Origin: CAZYBU01 sp964645775
GTDB taxonomy: Bacteria; Spirochaetota; UBA4802; UBA5550
Reading direction: 5' to 3'
DNA length: 64,000 nucleotides
Assembly: GCA_964645775.1 (NCBI GenBank)
Contig: CAZYBU010000005.1
Span: forward strand, 76,715-140,714
In this document: piece after piece, positions 17,432-26,273 of the stretch
Layout: the number at the start of each line of letters is the position of its first letter
How positions within the stretch are numbered: the stretch's first letter is position 1
Translations under genes and position numbers: made by a program
The notes under the pieces: generated by a model
Database searches by the model: none
What the model saw: the letters and a program-made list of their open reading frames with translations, nothing else
Told to the model about the DNA's origin: nothing

Positions 17432-19495
17432 ATGCGGAAGATTCTGGTCATATCCGAATCGGTACGGGACAGGTTCCCGGTACCGGATAGTGTGGAAATT
17501 CCGGTTGTGTACGCGAGCAATACACCGGAGCAGCTGGTCAGGGAAATGGATGCCACGGACCCGAAGCCTCTTTTCACTATCATTGTCATACCTTTCCATG
17601 AATATGAAACCATAGATCGTCAGCTGAATATCATAACCTATTCAGATATCTATTATCAGCTTGTGATCTTTGGGGATGACCTGGAGATGGAAAACCAGGC
17701 CCTCCACCGGCTTTATCATGTCTCAGAATTCCGGAACTCTCCGATGAGCGAGAAAGAAGTCCTCTTCGTGATACGCAAGTCCTTCGCCGTTCTGGATGAG
17801 TACCATGAAAACGAGACTCTGAAGATGCGGTTTATGACCCGTCTCATGGACACCCATCAGGATCAGGAAGACCTGATAGATATAGGTAAGGCCCTTTCCA
17901 TAGAGAAGGATTTTGATAAACTGCTCCGCCTGATCCTCTTTCAGAGTAAGAAAATAACGGGGGCCGACGCCGGAAGCATCTATCTGGTGGAGGAAGACGA
18001 AAACGGAAATTTGAGACTCCGGTTTAAGTATTCCAATACCTTTTCCCGGGACATCCCTCTCGAAGAATTTGTCATGGAGATAAACAAGAAATCCGTGGCA
18101 GGATACGTCGCCGCGACAGGTGAGGTTCTCAATATTCCGGACGCTTACCAGATATCCCCCATGGCTCCCTATTCCTTTAATACCTATGTGGATAAGAGAT
18201 ACAATTACCGGAGCCAGTCGATGCTGGTGGTCCCCATGCGTAACCACGAGGATGAGATAATAGGAGTTATTCAGCTTATCAACAGCAAAGAGGACCTTAG
18301 CGGAAAGAAGGTAAACGAGCCGGGAAACGAAGCCTACAGTCTTCGCCTTGAAACGCCGGAGGATTTTGAGCAGTTTGTCGTAACTTTTGATAAAAAATAT
18401 GACAGTCTGCTGGAAGCGATCGCGAGCCAGGCGGCTATAGCCCTTGAGAATAATCGTCTCCTCAAGCAGATAGAAAACCAGTTCCAGGAATTCGTCAAGG
18501 CCTCCGTAACGGCTATAGAATCGAGGGACCCGGCCACATCGGGACATTCCTTCCGCGTGGCGGAGATCTGCCTGGCCCTTGCCCGGGCCGTGAATGATGT
18601 AGATAAGGGGTACCTGGCCCCTTACTCTTTTTCCGAAAGCGAGCTGAAGGAGCTGGAATTCGCCGCCCTGCTTCACGATTTTGGAAAAGTCTATGTGGAC
18701 CCGAATATATTCAAGAAGGCGAAGAAACTCTTTCCCGGCGATTTCAGGAACCTTCAGCTCAGACTCGATTATCTTTACCGCTATGTGGAATTGCTTTACT
18801 CCAGAAAGGAAGGGGAGCTCAGGGTCCGCTTCCGGGGAGATGAACTGGACCTCTTCATGGAAGAATTAACGAAGGAGCGGGAAGAGAGGCTCGCGAGGAT
18901 CCGTGACATTAAGGAACGGGTGGAGCAGTTGAATGAACCTGCACTTACCAAAGAGGATCCTGAGGAGATACTTGCCGATATCATGGCCGATGTAGAGTCC
19001 CTGCATTGCATGGATCTGGACAATAAGCAGTTAAGCGTCTTTTCGGAAAACGACCGGCTTAACCTGGTAATCCCCCGGGGTAGTCTGAACCCTGTGGAAC
19101 GGGAGGAGATCGAAAGCCACGTTGTGCATACCTATAATTTCGTGAGCAAGATACCCTGGCCTCCGGAATATGCTCATATACCGGAAATAGCCCTTCGCCA
19201 CCATGAAAAGCTAGACGGTACCGGTTACCCTGACCGTCTCAAGGGAAGGGAAAGCACATCCCTCCAGTCCCGGATCATGGCCCTGGCCGATGTCTATGAC
19301 GCCCTGGCCGCCAAGGACCGTCCCTACAAGAAGGCCGTTCCTCTCGACAGAGTCCTTTCCATCCTGGAGGAAGAGGCGGAGAGAGAGAAACTCGATCCTG
19401 ACCTGGTTCGCCTCTTTATCGACAGGAAAATTTACGAACATATCGACATGACAAAAGGAGTTATTGAAGAGGTGGCCCCCGGTCAGACCGGCTGA
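17432..19495 (+). CDS. GAF plus HD-GYP domain signalling protein
   Basis: 687-residue cytoplasmic protein: an N-terminal domain of about 120 residues (MRKILVISESVRDRFPVP, receiver-like length but no clear Asp pocket), a GAF domain (residues 155-345; ITGADAGSIYLVEEDENG, SMLVVPMRNHEDEIIGVIQL), then an HD-GYP domain of the cyclic di-GMP phosphodiesterase type. Catalytic motifs are intact: LLHDFGK near residue 412 and HHEKLDGTGYP near residue 589, then DVYDALAAKDRPYK. About 175 residues separate HD from GYP, far more than usual, and include a coiled-coil stretch (residues 470-510). Its 3' end overlaps the convergent DUF89 gene by 13 bases. Confidence 0.9.
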   Translation: MRKILVISESVRDRFPVPDSVEIPVVYASNTPEQLVREMDATDPKPLFTIIVIPFHEYETIDRQLNIITYSDIYYQLVIFGDDLEMENQALHRLYHVSEFRNSPMSEKEVLFVIRKSFAVLDEYHENETLKMRFMTRLMDTHQDQEDLIDIGKALSIEKDFDKLLRLILFQSKKITGADAGSIYLVEEDENGNLRLRFKYSNTFSRDIPLEEFVMEINKKSVAGYVAATGEVLNIPDAYQISPMAPYSFNTYVDKRYNYRSQSMLVVPMRNHEDEIIGVIQLINSKEDLSGKKVNEPGNEAYSLRLETPEDFEQFVVTFDKKYDSLLEAIASQAAIALENNRLLKQIENQFQEFVKASVTAIESRDPATSGHSFRVAEICLALARAVNDVDKGYLAPYSFSESELKELEFAALLHDFGKVYVDPNIFKKAKKLFPGDFRNLQLRLDYLYRYVELLYSRKEGELRVRFRGDELDLFMEELTKEREERLARIRDIKERVEQLNEPALTKEDPEEILADIMADVESLHCMDLDNKQLSVFSENDRLNLVIPRGSLNPVEREEIESHVVHTYNFVSKIPWPPEYAHIPEIALRHHEKLDGTGYPDRLKGRESTSLQSRIMALADVYDALAAKDRPYKKAVPLDRVLSILEEEAEREKLDPDLVRLFIDRKIYEHIDMTKGVIEEVAPGQTG

Positions 19496-20373
19496 AGCGT
19501 TCTCCGAAGGAAAGCGCTTGTTCCCTTATCCATCTCTGTTATAGCTGAAACCCTGTCGCACTTTACCCTGAAAAGAAAATATACTGGTATCGCACCCTTA
19601 ACACAGGTTGACCAATCCGTGTCATATAGGGTCTCAAAGTTACCCTGACCCTTGGCCAGTACACAGTCCGCTTCCCCCAGGGCCTGAATCAGCTCTTCGG
19701 ATGAACGGGTAAAGTCGATTCCCGGAGTATTATCCCCCGTGGAAATGAGCCGGGCGACCTCCTCCATGCCGGCGGACCGAGCGTCTTCTGTAAGAGCGTC
19801 ATTTATGATCGGGCCTCCCCGAACGGCGCAGGTTACCCGGCCCGGGGGAAGCTGTTCCACGAGAAGTCGGTCGAAGATGATCTCTCCCGCGTTGTCCGCC
19901 AGGAGAAGGATGTTCTCAGCCTCCTCCATGTCATTTTTGAACCGTGAAAGGATCTCGTTGTCAAGGGTCAGGTCGAGCGCCTCCCGGAGTGATTCTTCGA
20001 TGTCTTCCTTCCGGGAGGAGCCGGGAGCCCCCATATCTATCAGGTTGCCGCTTGCGCTTATGGCCAGGGCAAGGGCGAGAGGGTCGTTCGACCCGTTAAT
20101 GGCTTTCCGAAGGTAGGGGGTAAGTTCCAGGGCAATCTCATTACTCATCTTTTTGGCTTCCAGGTAGGGGTCTTCTATTGAAAGAAGTCTGGCCAGTTCC
20201 CGGTGAAGCTCACGTCCGATAAAGGGGGTGGGGCGATCCAGGTCCAGGTTTCCCAGGAAGCGGAAAAGATGACCGGCCAGTTCCATGCTCCTTTCGGCCG
20301 AAAGGGAGTGCATCCGGAAGAGATCCTCCGCCTGCCGCATAAGGCAACTGTAGCATCCTGTGTCGCAGTTCAT
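19483..20373 (-). CDS. DUF89 / ARMT1-like metal-dependent phosphatase
   Basis: 296 residues, family of damage-control phosphatases that hydrolyse harmful sugar phosphates and related metabolites using a divalent metal. Seen: the N-terminal cysteines in MNCDTGCYSCLMRQ typical of the prokaryotic subfamily, the metal-binding ADNAGEIIFDRLLVEQL, VRGGPIINDALTEDA and AKGQGNFETL. ATG at 20373 has GAGAGGT eight bases upstream; the frame runs open a further 105 codons upstream but that part overlaps the divergent icd leader and is not family-like. Substrate cannot be read from the sequence. Confidence 0.9.
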   Translation of the reverse strand: MNCDTGCYSCLMRQAEDLFRMHSLSAERSMELAGHLFRFLGNLDLDRPTPFIGRELHRELARLLSIEDPYLEAKKMSNEIALELTPYLRKAINGSNDPLALALAISASGNLIDMGAPGSSRKEDIEESLREALDLTLDNEILSRFKNDMEEAENILLLADNAGEIIFDRLLVEQLPPGRVTCAVRGGPIINDALTEDARSAGMEEVARLISTGDNTPGIDFTRSSEELIQALGEADCVLAKGQGNFETLYDTDWSTCVKGAIPVYFLFRVKCDRVSAITEMDKGTSAFLRRTLQPV

Positions 20374-20472
20374 GAATGGTAACCTCTCAAGTTGTTTGAC
20401 AAACCGTCTGTAGTAATAAAGATGGCAGTATATCATACTTACGAACCTGAAAAGGTCGTCAAGAGGTTTACC

Positions 20473-21687
20473 ATGGCAGAAGAACGAATATCCTACCGGG
20501 ATGGAAAGATTAAGACGCCGGACCATCCGGTTATCCTGTTTATAGAAGGTGACGGGATCGGGCCTGATATATGGAGAGCTACCCGGACCGTTCTTGATCG
20601 GGCTGTTTCCAGGGCCTACGGGGATAAACGGTCTATCGAGTGGAAGGAGATCCTGGCCGGCCAGAAGGCTTACGATCAGAAGGGGCAATGGCTTCCGGAG
20701 GAGACTCTTGAGTCTATCAGGGATTATAGTGTGGCCATCAAGGGGCCCCTGACCACCCCCGTGGGAGGAGGCATTCGAAGCATCAACGTGGCCCTGAGGC
20801 AGATGCTGCGTCTCTATGCCTGTATCCGGCCTGTCCGCTATATCACGGGAGTACCCAGCCCTGTACGGCAGCCGGAGAACGTGGACATGGTTATCTTCCG
20901 CGAGAATATGGAGGATGTCTATGCCGGATACGAGTGGAAAGAGGGCTCGGACGAGGCGTCAAGACTTATCAACTTTCTTAACAGCGAGATGAAGACCGAC
21001 CTTACTCCGGATACCGGAATCGGAATAAAACCGATCAGCATCAGCAATACTAAGAACCTGGTCCGTCAGGCTGTATCCTACGCCATAACCAATAATCGTA
21101 AAAGCGTAACCCTTGTGCATAAGGGAAATATAATGAAGTTCACGGAAGGGGCCTTCAAGGAGTGGGGCTACGAAATCGCCCGGGAGGAATTCGGTGACGC
21201 CACCATTACGGAACAGCAGCTTTGGGATGAATTTGCCGGAACGGTCCCTGCCGGGAAGATCGTCATCAGGGACAGGATCGCTGACGCCATGTTTCAGCAG
21301 GTACTCCTCAGGCCGGTGGAATATGACGTTATAGCCACGCCCAACCTGAACGGAGACTATCTCTCTGACGCTCTGGCCGCACAGGTGGGTGGCCTGGGAA
21401 TGGCCCCGGGAGCGAATATTGGCGACAATGAGGCCGTTTTTGAGGCAACCCACGGAACGGCCCCGAAGTACGCCGACCAGGACAAGGTTAATCCCGGTTC
21501 CCTGGTCCTTTCAGGAGAGATGATGCTCCGCTTTCTGGGCTGGGACGAGGCTGCCGACGGTGTGATCCAGGGCCTGGAGCGAACCATAGCGCAGAAACGG
21601 GTCACCTACGACCTGGAACGTCAGATGGAGGGAGCGGAGCTTTTGAAATGTTCTGAATTCGGAGAGGCGGTGGCGGATAATATTTGA
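20473..21687 (+). CDS. icd: NADP-dependent isocitrate dehydrogenase
   Basis: Oxidative decarboxylation of isocitrate to 2-oxoglutarate with NADP reduction. 404 residues, the homodimeric prokaryotic type. Seen: FIEGDGIGPDIW, the isocitrate-binding GGIRSINVALRQ (Ser and Asn of the phosphorylation loop), FRENMEDVYAGYEW, HKGNIMKFTEG, NLNGDYLSDALAAQVGGLG, and HGTAPKYADQDKVNPGS, whose Lys-Tyr pair marks NADP preference. ATG at 20473 has AGAGG six bases upstream; an upstream TTG frame is not needed. Divergent from the DUF89 gene across 99 bases. Confidence 0.96.
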   Translation: MAEERISYRDGKIKTPDHPVILFIEGDGIGPDIWRATRTVLDRAVSRAYGDKRSIEWKEILAGQKAYDQKGQWLPEETLESIRDYSVAIKGPLTTPVGGGIRSINVALRQMLRLYACIRPVRYITGVPSPVRQPENVDMVIFRENMEDVYAGYEWKEGSDEASRLINFLNSEMKTDLTPDTGIGIKPISISNTKNLVRQAVSYAITNNRKSVTLVHKGNIMKFTEGAFKEWGYEIAREEFGDATITEQQLWDEFAGTVPAGKIVIRDRIADAMFQQVLLRPVEYDVIATPNLNGDYLSDALAAQVGGLGMAPGANIGDNEAVFEATHGTAPKYADQDKVNPGSLVLSGEMMLRFLGWDEAADGVIQGLERTIAQKRVTYDLERQMEGAELLKCSEFGEAVADNI

Positions 21688-21703
21688 CCCGGTACAGCCG
21701 GGT
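21687..21703 (+). terminator. Short hairpin after icd
   Basis: Six-base stem ACCCGG / CCGGGT with loop TACAG, beginning at the last base of the icd stop codon and followed by TTATAAC. It could weaken read-through to the lipoprotein gene 38 bases further on; no real T run. Confidence 0.35.
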
Positions 21704-21741
21704 TTATAACAGGGATTCCCTGACGCCACCGGTAAACATAC

Positions 21742-22602
21742 ATGAAACGTTATACCATCCTTCTTCTCGTTCCCATTCTTCTCTTCATGAGCGGGTGCAG
21801 GGAAACCACGGCGAAGATTCTTTACCGTACCCTGGAATGGCGGATCAACAGTGAGATAGATGATTATTTCGATCTTACTAACGAAGAAGAGGCGAAGCTT
21901 AAGAAAACGGTCCGAGGTCATCTGAACTGGTATCGTGTTTACGGGCTGGATGACCTTATTACTCTTCTCCGCATGACAAGGAAGTATCTGCAGGAAGGAG
22001 GGATCACTCCGGGCGAGTTCCGTGAAGTAATCGTATTCATGGAACGGCACAGGGACCGGGTTCAGTCCAGGATTATTCCCGATGTCGTCGATTTTCTCCG
22101 CAATCTCAGGGATGAACAGATTGCCCATCTCCGAAAAACGCTGGAAAAGGACGAAAAGGAAATCATCGAAGAGATGAAGCGTTCCAGGGAAGAGAAGATG
22201 GAGGAATGGAAGGACTCCATGATGAAGGGACTGAAATTTGTGCTGGGTGATGTCACGGAAGAACAGAAAAGGATCCTTACGGATACGTACCGCCGGATGC
22301 CGGATACCGGCCGTGAATACCTGGCCCACCGGAAAAAGATGAATCGACGCTTCATCGAACTTCTGGAGGAGAGAAAAAACCTTGAAGAAAAAACCTTCAG
22401 AAAAAGGCTCCTTGCTCTTGTTGAAAGCTATGAGAAGGACCGTTCAGCGGAATACCGGGCGAAAGAGCGGAAAGCCAGAAAGCTGGTTCTCCAGGGCATG
22501 AAACGTTTTGATGAATCACTGACCCCCGTCCAGAGAGAACATGGCGTGGAACGTATCGATCTAATCATAGAGATGGTCCGGGCTTTGAGGGAGGGGGAGT
22601 AG
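21742..22602 (+). CDS. DUF6279-like lipoprotein
   Basis: 286 residues with a lipoprotein signal (LLLVPILLFMSGC, Cys at 19), then a long charged helical protein. It has the family-like opening LYRTLEWRINSEIDDYFDLT and many Glu/Lys/Arg-rich helices; likely anchored in a membrane facing the periplasm. This resembles DUF6279, proteins of unknown function found in many Gram-negatives. It stands 54 bases behind icd with a small hairpin between. Recognition rests on overall layout, so the family call is moderate. Confidence 0.75.
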   Translation: MKRYTILLLVPILLFMSGCRETTAKILYRTLEWRINSEIDDYFDLTNEEEAKLKKTVRGHLNWYRVYGLDDLITLLRMTRKYLQEGGITPGEFREVIVFMERHRDRVQSRIIPDVVDFLRNLRDEQIAHLRKTLEKDEKEIIEEMKRSREEKMEEWKDSMMKGLKFVLGDVTEEQKRILTDTYRRMPDTGREYLAHRKKMNRRFIELLEERKNLEEKTFRKRLLALVESYEKDRSAEYRAKERKARKLVLQGMKRFDESLTPVQREHGVERIDLIIEMVRALREGE

Positions 22603-22647
22603 GATTTAGGTATCAGGTGGTGCAATCGATACATAACCCATCACTCA

Positions 22648-23028
22648 TTACTCATCACTTAATAAAAAAATAAAAACAATCTCCCCTGAACCGTAAACCG
22701 CTCGTATAAATCCCTCAAACCAGGTCCCGGATGAATCGACAAGCCAGAAATAGAGTGCCGCAAGACCAAGGACAAGACACCATGAGGCGTGAATATCCAG
22801 GAGATAGAGATGAATAACCCTGTTCTTTTCCCTTCCATACCAGAGGCCCGCGAGGTGCCAGGATAAAAGCCCGGCCAGTGTAATTCCGAGAAGGAGGGCG
22901 GGCAGTTTTCCCCACATAAGGGACACCTGTACCATGAGTAGACTTATCTCAGCGTAAAGGATAGACGCGAAGATGGCGGCCGGTTTAACGAAGGAACGGT
23001 ACCCGGCCAGGTTCCTTAAAATCTCCAT
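22648..23028 (-). CDS. Small membrane protein, unknown function
   Basis: 126 residues with three or four hydrophobic helices (residues 17-38, 42-62, 80-97, 105-123) and almost no soluble part. No family or motif recognised. Codon usage is coding-like, but no ribosome site is seen before the ATG at 23028, so the start is uncertain. It diverges from the pseudouridine synthase gene, with 90 bases to that gene's preferred start. Confidence 0.6.
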   Translation of the reverse strand: MEILRNLAGYRSFVKPAAIFASILYAEISLLMVQVSLMWGKLPALLLGITLAGLLSWHLAGLWYGREKNRVIHLYLLDIHASWCLVLGLAALYFWLVDSSGTWFEGFIRAVYGSGEIVFIFLLSDE

Positions 23029-23118
23029 GGATCAATGGTGCCTGGTGTGGCCGGGAATGTCAAGAGAAGGAAAGTCAAATACCTTGACGAAAGGTATAAA
23101 ACGGAGCAGGATATCTTC

Positions 23119-24093
23119 ATGGATAGGAACGAACAGATTGAGGTTCTTGTTCCCACCGAGTTTGAAGGGGAACGTGTCGATCGTTTTCTTGCTTCTTCTC
23201 TCGAGCTTGACATGTCACGGAACTATATCCAGAAACTGATTGGTGAAGGACTCCTGAAGGTCAACGATGGGACCGTTAAATCCAGTTACAGATGCAGGGA
23301 AGACGACAGGGTAACCCTGTTCATTCCGGCCCCGGAAGAGTTGAAGCTGATACCCTGGGAGGCAGACCTCGATTTTCTGTACCGGGATGATCATGTGGCC
23401 GTGATAAACAAGCCTGCCGGGATGCTCGTTCATCCTGGGGCCGGTAACCGGGAGAGGACCCTGGTAAACGCACTCGTTCATCATTTCGATTCACTGCCGA
23501 TTATAGGCGGAGAGTATCGTCCGGGTATTGTTCATCGCCTGGACAGGGACACGGCCGGAGTCATGGTTATTGCCCTGACGGAGAAAGCGCACAGGTCTCT
23601 TTCCCGGGACTTCGCGGAACGCAACATTGAGAAACGGTATCTGGCTCTGGTTACGGGCCGAAGGAACCGACCGGAAGGAATGATCGAACTCCCCCTGGGG
23701 CGCCATCCGAAATATGGACACAAGATGACGGTACGGGATGACGGGCGTGAGGCCAGGACCGGGTTCCGTGTGGTCCTGTCCTGGGAGGGGAGAGGGGAGG
23801 TTTTTACCGCGCTTGAAGTTAACCTTCACACCGGCAGGACACACCAGATACGGGTCCATCTTTCCGCCACCGGCACTCCCGTTGTGGCGGACCCCATCTA
23901 CTCAAAAAAATGGAAAAAGTACAGGGAGGATCGTCTCATGCTACAGTCGATGAGGATAGCCTTCATGCATCCGGTTGAAAAAAAAAGGATGACTTTTTCC
24001 GTTCCCCCTGCGGATCATATCAGGAGATTTCTTGTACGATGGGAGGGGCCGCCTCCTGAGGATTTCCTCGATTCTCTGAAAAATGACTCATGA
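23119..24093 (+). CDS. rluD: RluA/RluD-family pseudouridine synthase
   Basis: 324 residues: an N-terminal S4 RNA-binding domain (RVDRFLASSLELDMSRNYIQ) and the RluA-type catalytic domain that turns uridine into pseudouridine in rRNA. Catalytic Asp lies in GIVHRLDRDTAGVMV; also seen are INKPAGMLVHPG, LNLHTGRTHQIRVH-type sequence (VNLHTGRTHQIRVH) and GTPVVADPIY. The S4 domain and length favour RluD, which modifies helix 69 of 23S rRNA, over RluA or TruC. The frame is open from 23035, but ATG at 23119 with AGGAT upstream gives the family N-terminus. Confidence 0.9.
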   Translation: MDRNEQIEVLVPTEFEGERVDRFLASSLELDMSRNYIQKLIGEGLLKVNDGTVKSSYRCREDDRVTLFIPAPEELKLIPWEADLDFLYRDDHVAVINKPAGMLVHPGAGNRERTLVNALVHHFDSLPIIGGEYRPGIVHRLDRDTAGVMVIALTEKAHRSLSRDFAERNIEKRYLALVTGRRNRPEGMIELPLGRHPKYGHKMTVRDDGREARTGFRVVLSWEGRGEVFTALEVNLHTGRTHQIRVHLSATGTPVVADPIYSKKWKKYREDRLMLQSMRIAFMHPVEKKRMTFSVPPADHIRRFLVRWEGPPPEDFLDSLKNDS

Positions 24094-24158
24094 CCCGGCA
24101 ATGAGCCCCGACTATGTAATAGATATATCTGCCTTCAATAAGGGGAGGGAATGAAACG

Positions 24159-24983
24159 ATGAACCTGGGAACTCTCAGGGCCAAAATTCATGAGATCATC
24201 TTTGAGAGTGAAACGCCTATCGGGCGCCTCTTTGATATTGTTCTTATTGTAGTTATCCTGGCAAGTGTTATTACCGTCCTCCTGGAGAGTGTGGCCTCCA
24301 TACGGAGTCTCCATGGAGATATTCTTCTAACCATCGAATGGGTCTTCACCATTCTCTTTACCGTGGAATATATCCTGCGTTTATTCTCCGTGCGCAGGCC
24401 CCTGTCCTACGCCTTCAGTTTCTTCGGTATCGTGGATCTGCTCTCCATCCTGCCGACCTATCTGGATTTATTTATGGGAGACATGCACTACTTCATGGTT
24501 ATCCGTACCCTGAGGATGCTTCGGATCTTCCGTATACTGAAACTGGTGAAATTCGTCTCCAGCGGTAACGTGATCCTGACCGCCCTGAGGAACAGCAGGT
24601 ACAAGATCATTATTTTCCTCTTCGCCATTATGAATCTGGTTGTGATCCTCGGCGCTCTTATGTATCTGATTGAGGGGGAAGAGAACGGTTTTACCAGCAT
24701 TCCGAGGAGTATCTACTGGGCGGTGGTGACCCTCACCACGGTAGGATACGGTGACATAGCCCCGAAAACGATTTTTGGTCAGTTTGTGGCCACCCTGATC
24801 ATGATTATGGGATACGGAATTATCGCCGTGCCGACAGGCATCGTGACAGCTGAATTTACCCGGAACCAGGGAACGGAAAGGATATATCAGGAGGCCTGTC
24901 CTGCCTGCGGTCGTGTCGGTCATGAATGGGGCGCGAAATTCTGCATGCATTGCGGTTCTCCTCTTCACCCGGAGGGTTACTGA
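24159..24983 (+). CDS. Voltage-gated potassium channel with C-terminal zinc ribbon
   Basis: 274-residue six-helix channel subunit that should form a homotetramer in the inner membrane. Seen: S1-S3 helices (residues 24-45, 58-78, 88-105), an S4 voltage sensor with regularly spaced arginines (RTLRMLRIFRILKLVKF), the pore filter TLTTVGYGD and the S6 helix ATLIMIMGYGIIAVPTGIV. After S6 it carries two CxxC pairs, ACPACGRVGHE and KFCMHCGSPLH, that look like a zinc ribbon, an unusual tail for this family. GGGGAGGGAATG-type sequence precedes the start. It is followed by three palindromes. Confidence 0.92.
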   Translation: MNLGTLRAKIHEIIFESETPIGRLFDIVLIVVILASVITVLLESVASIRSLHGDILLTIEWVFTILFTVEYILRLFSVRRPLSYAFSFFGIVDLLSILPTYLDLFMGDMHYFMVIRTLRMLRIFRILKLVKFVSSGNVILTALRNSRYKIIIFLFAIMNLVVILGALMYLIEGEENGFTSIPRSIYWAVVTLTTVGYGDIAPKTIFGQFVATLIMIMGYGIIAVPTGIVTAEFTRNQGTERIYQEACPACGRVGHEWGAKFCMHCGSPLHPEGY

Positions 24984-24991
24984 CCGGCGGG

Positions 24992-25090
24992 ACCGATAAC
25001 TATCGGTCTTATGGCAGGAAAACTGTTTTATGAACCGATAACTATCGGTCAGTATCGACTTTCGGGGCGACTATACCGATAACTATCGAT
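24992..25090. repeat. Three regularly spaced palindromes
   Basis: ACCGATAACTATCGGT occurs at 24992 and 25034, and with its last two bases changed at 25075 (ACCGATAACTATCGAT). Each has 6 bp arms around AACT. Start-to-start spacing is 42 and 41 bp, about four helical turns, so all copies face the same side of DNA. They fill the 119 bp gap between the converging K+ channel gene and trpS. Confidence 0.85.
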
Positions 25091-25102
25091 ATACTGTCCG
25101 GT

Positions 25103-26071
25103 TTACCAGGCGATTCCGGTCAATGTTCGTACTTTATCCAGGGTTTCGAGGGCCACGAGGCGAGTTTTTTCAGCCCCATTCTTTAAGATATCCCGTACTG
25201 AACCCGGGTCCGAGGCCAGTTCCTTTCGTTTCTCCCTGTAGGGCCGGAAATATTCCCATACCAGCTCAAAGAGTTCCTTCTTGGCCTCTCCGTAGCCCAT
25301 TCCTCCCGCCAGATAACGATCCCTCATGTTTTCGATACCTTTTGGATCGGCGAAAAGCCGGTAAAGGGCGAAAACGGAACATGTTTCCGGGTCCTTGGGA
25401 TCTTCCACGGGTGTGGAATCAGTTACAATTTTCATGATCTTCTTTTTCAGGGGCTTTTCATCTTCGAAGATATTGATAGTGTTTCCGTAGCTCTTTGACA
25501 TCTTATGACCGTCTATGCCGGGTATGACGGCCACGGTTTCTGATATACGGGGTTCGGGAAGGGTAAAGACTTCCCCATAGGTATTGTTGAAACGTTCGGC
25601 TATATCCCGGGTGATCTCGATATGCTGTTTCTGGTCCCTGCCAACAGGAATGATCTCCGCGTTGTAAAGAAGTATATCAGACGCCATGAGGATCGGGTAA
25701 ATGTAAAGACCACTGTTGGGAACAATTCCACGCGCTACCTTGTCCTTGTAACTGTGGCTCCTTTCGAGAAGACCGAGAGACGTATGACAGGAGAGAATCC
25801 AGGTCAGCTCAGCGACTTCATTCACATCGGACTGAACCCAGAAATGGCACTTGTCCGGATCAAGGCCGAGGGCCAGAAAATCGATAGCTGCCTCGACGGT
25901 GTTGCTTCGAAGTTCTTCTCCGTCATGGAGAGTGGTCATGGCATGGTAGTTTACCAGGAAAACGAAAAGATCATGCTCCTCCTGGTATTCGATCATTGGC
26001 TTCATCATGGCGAAATAATTGCCTATATGGAGGGTTCCGGAAGGTTGGATTCCTGAAAGAATGCGAGACAT
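25103..26071 (-). CDS. trpS: Tryptophanyl-tRNA synthetase
   Basis: Class I aminoacyl-tRNA synthetase that charges tRNA-Trp. 322 residues, normal. Seen: the HIGH-type motif SGTLHIGNYFAM, VNYHAMTTLHD, the QSDVNEVAELTWIL region, GRDQKQHIEITRDIAERFN and the KMSKS loop as GHKMSKSYGNTI. ATG at 26071 has AGGAG seven bases upstream; an in-frame extension to 26491 overlaps the divergent sensor gene and is rejected. It stands alone, convergent with the K+ channel gene. Confidence 0.96.
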   Translation of the reverse strand: MSRILSGIQPSGTLHIGNYFAMMKPMIEYQEEHDLFVFLVNYHAMTTLHDGEELRSNTVEAAIDFLALGLDPDKCHFWVQSDVNEVAELTWILSCHTSLGLLERSHSYKDKVARGIVPNSGLYIYPILMASDILLYNAEIIPVGRDQKQHIEITRDIAERFNNTYGEVFTLPEPRISETVAVIPGIDGHKMSKSYGNTINIFEDEKPLKKKIMKIVTDSTPVEDPKDPETCSVFALYRLFADPKGIENMRDRYLAGGMGYGEAKKELFELVWEYFRPYREKRKELASDPGSVRDILKNGAEKTRLVALETLDKVRTLTGIAW

Positions 26072-26273
26072 GATAACTCCTGAAATGGTTAAGTTTTTCC
26101 CAAGATGTCTGTGTATCTGTAAAAGGCAGGGCCGTACGTCAATTGAAAAACAACGCATTATGCTCCAGTTCATTATATTATCTTTATAACGGTTCGGTAT
26201 CAAAAAAGGAGTAATTATACTTGCTTCAGGGGCATAACTCTGAAAGATAATATCCGTATTCCAGGAGAGAACC

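Noticed and set aside
20390..20430. sigma-70 promoter for icd at TTGACA
   Set aside because: A good -35 is present, but no acceptable -10 lies 16-18 bases downstream.
24992..25090. CRISPR array
   Set aside because: Only three 16 bp copies with short spacers of about 25 bp and no cas genes nearby.
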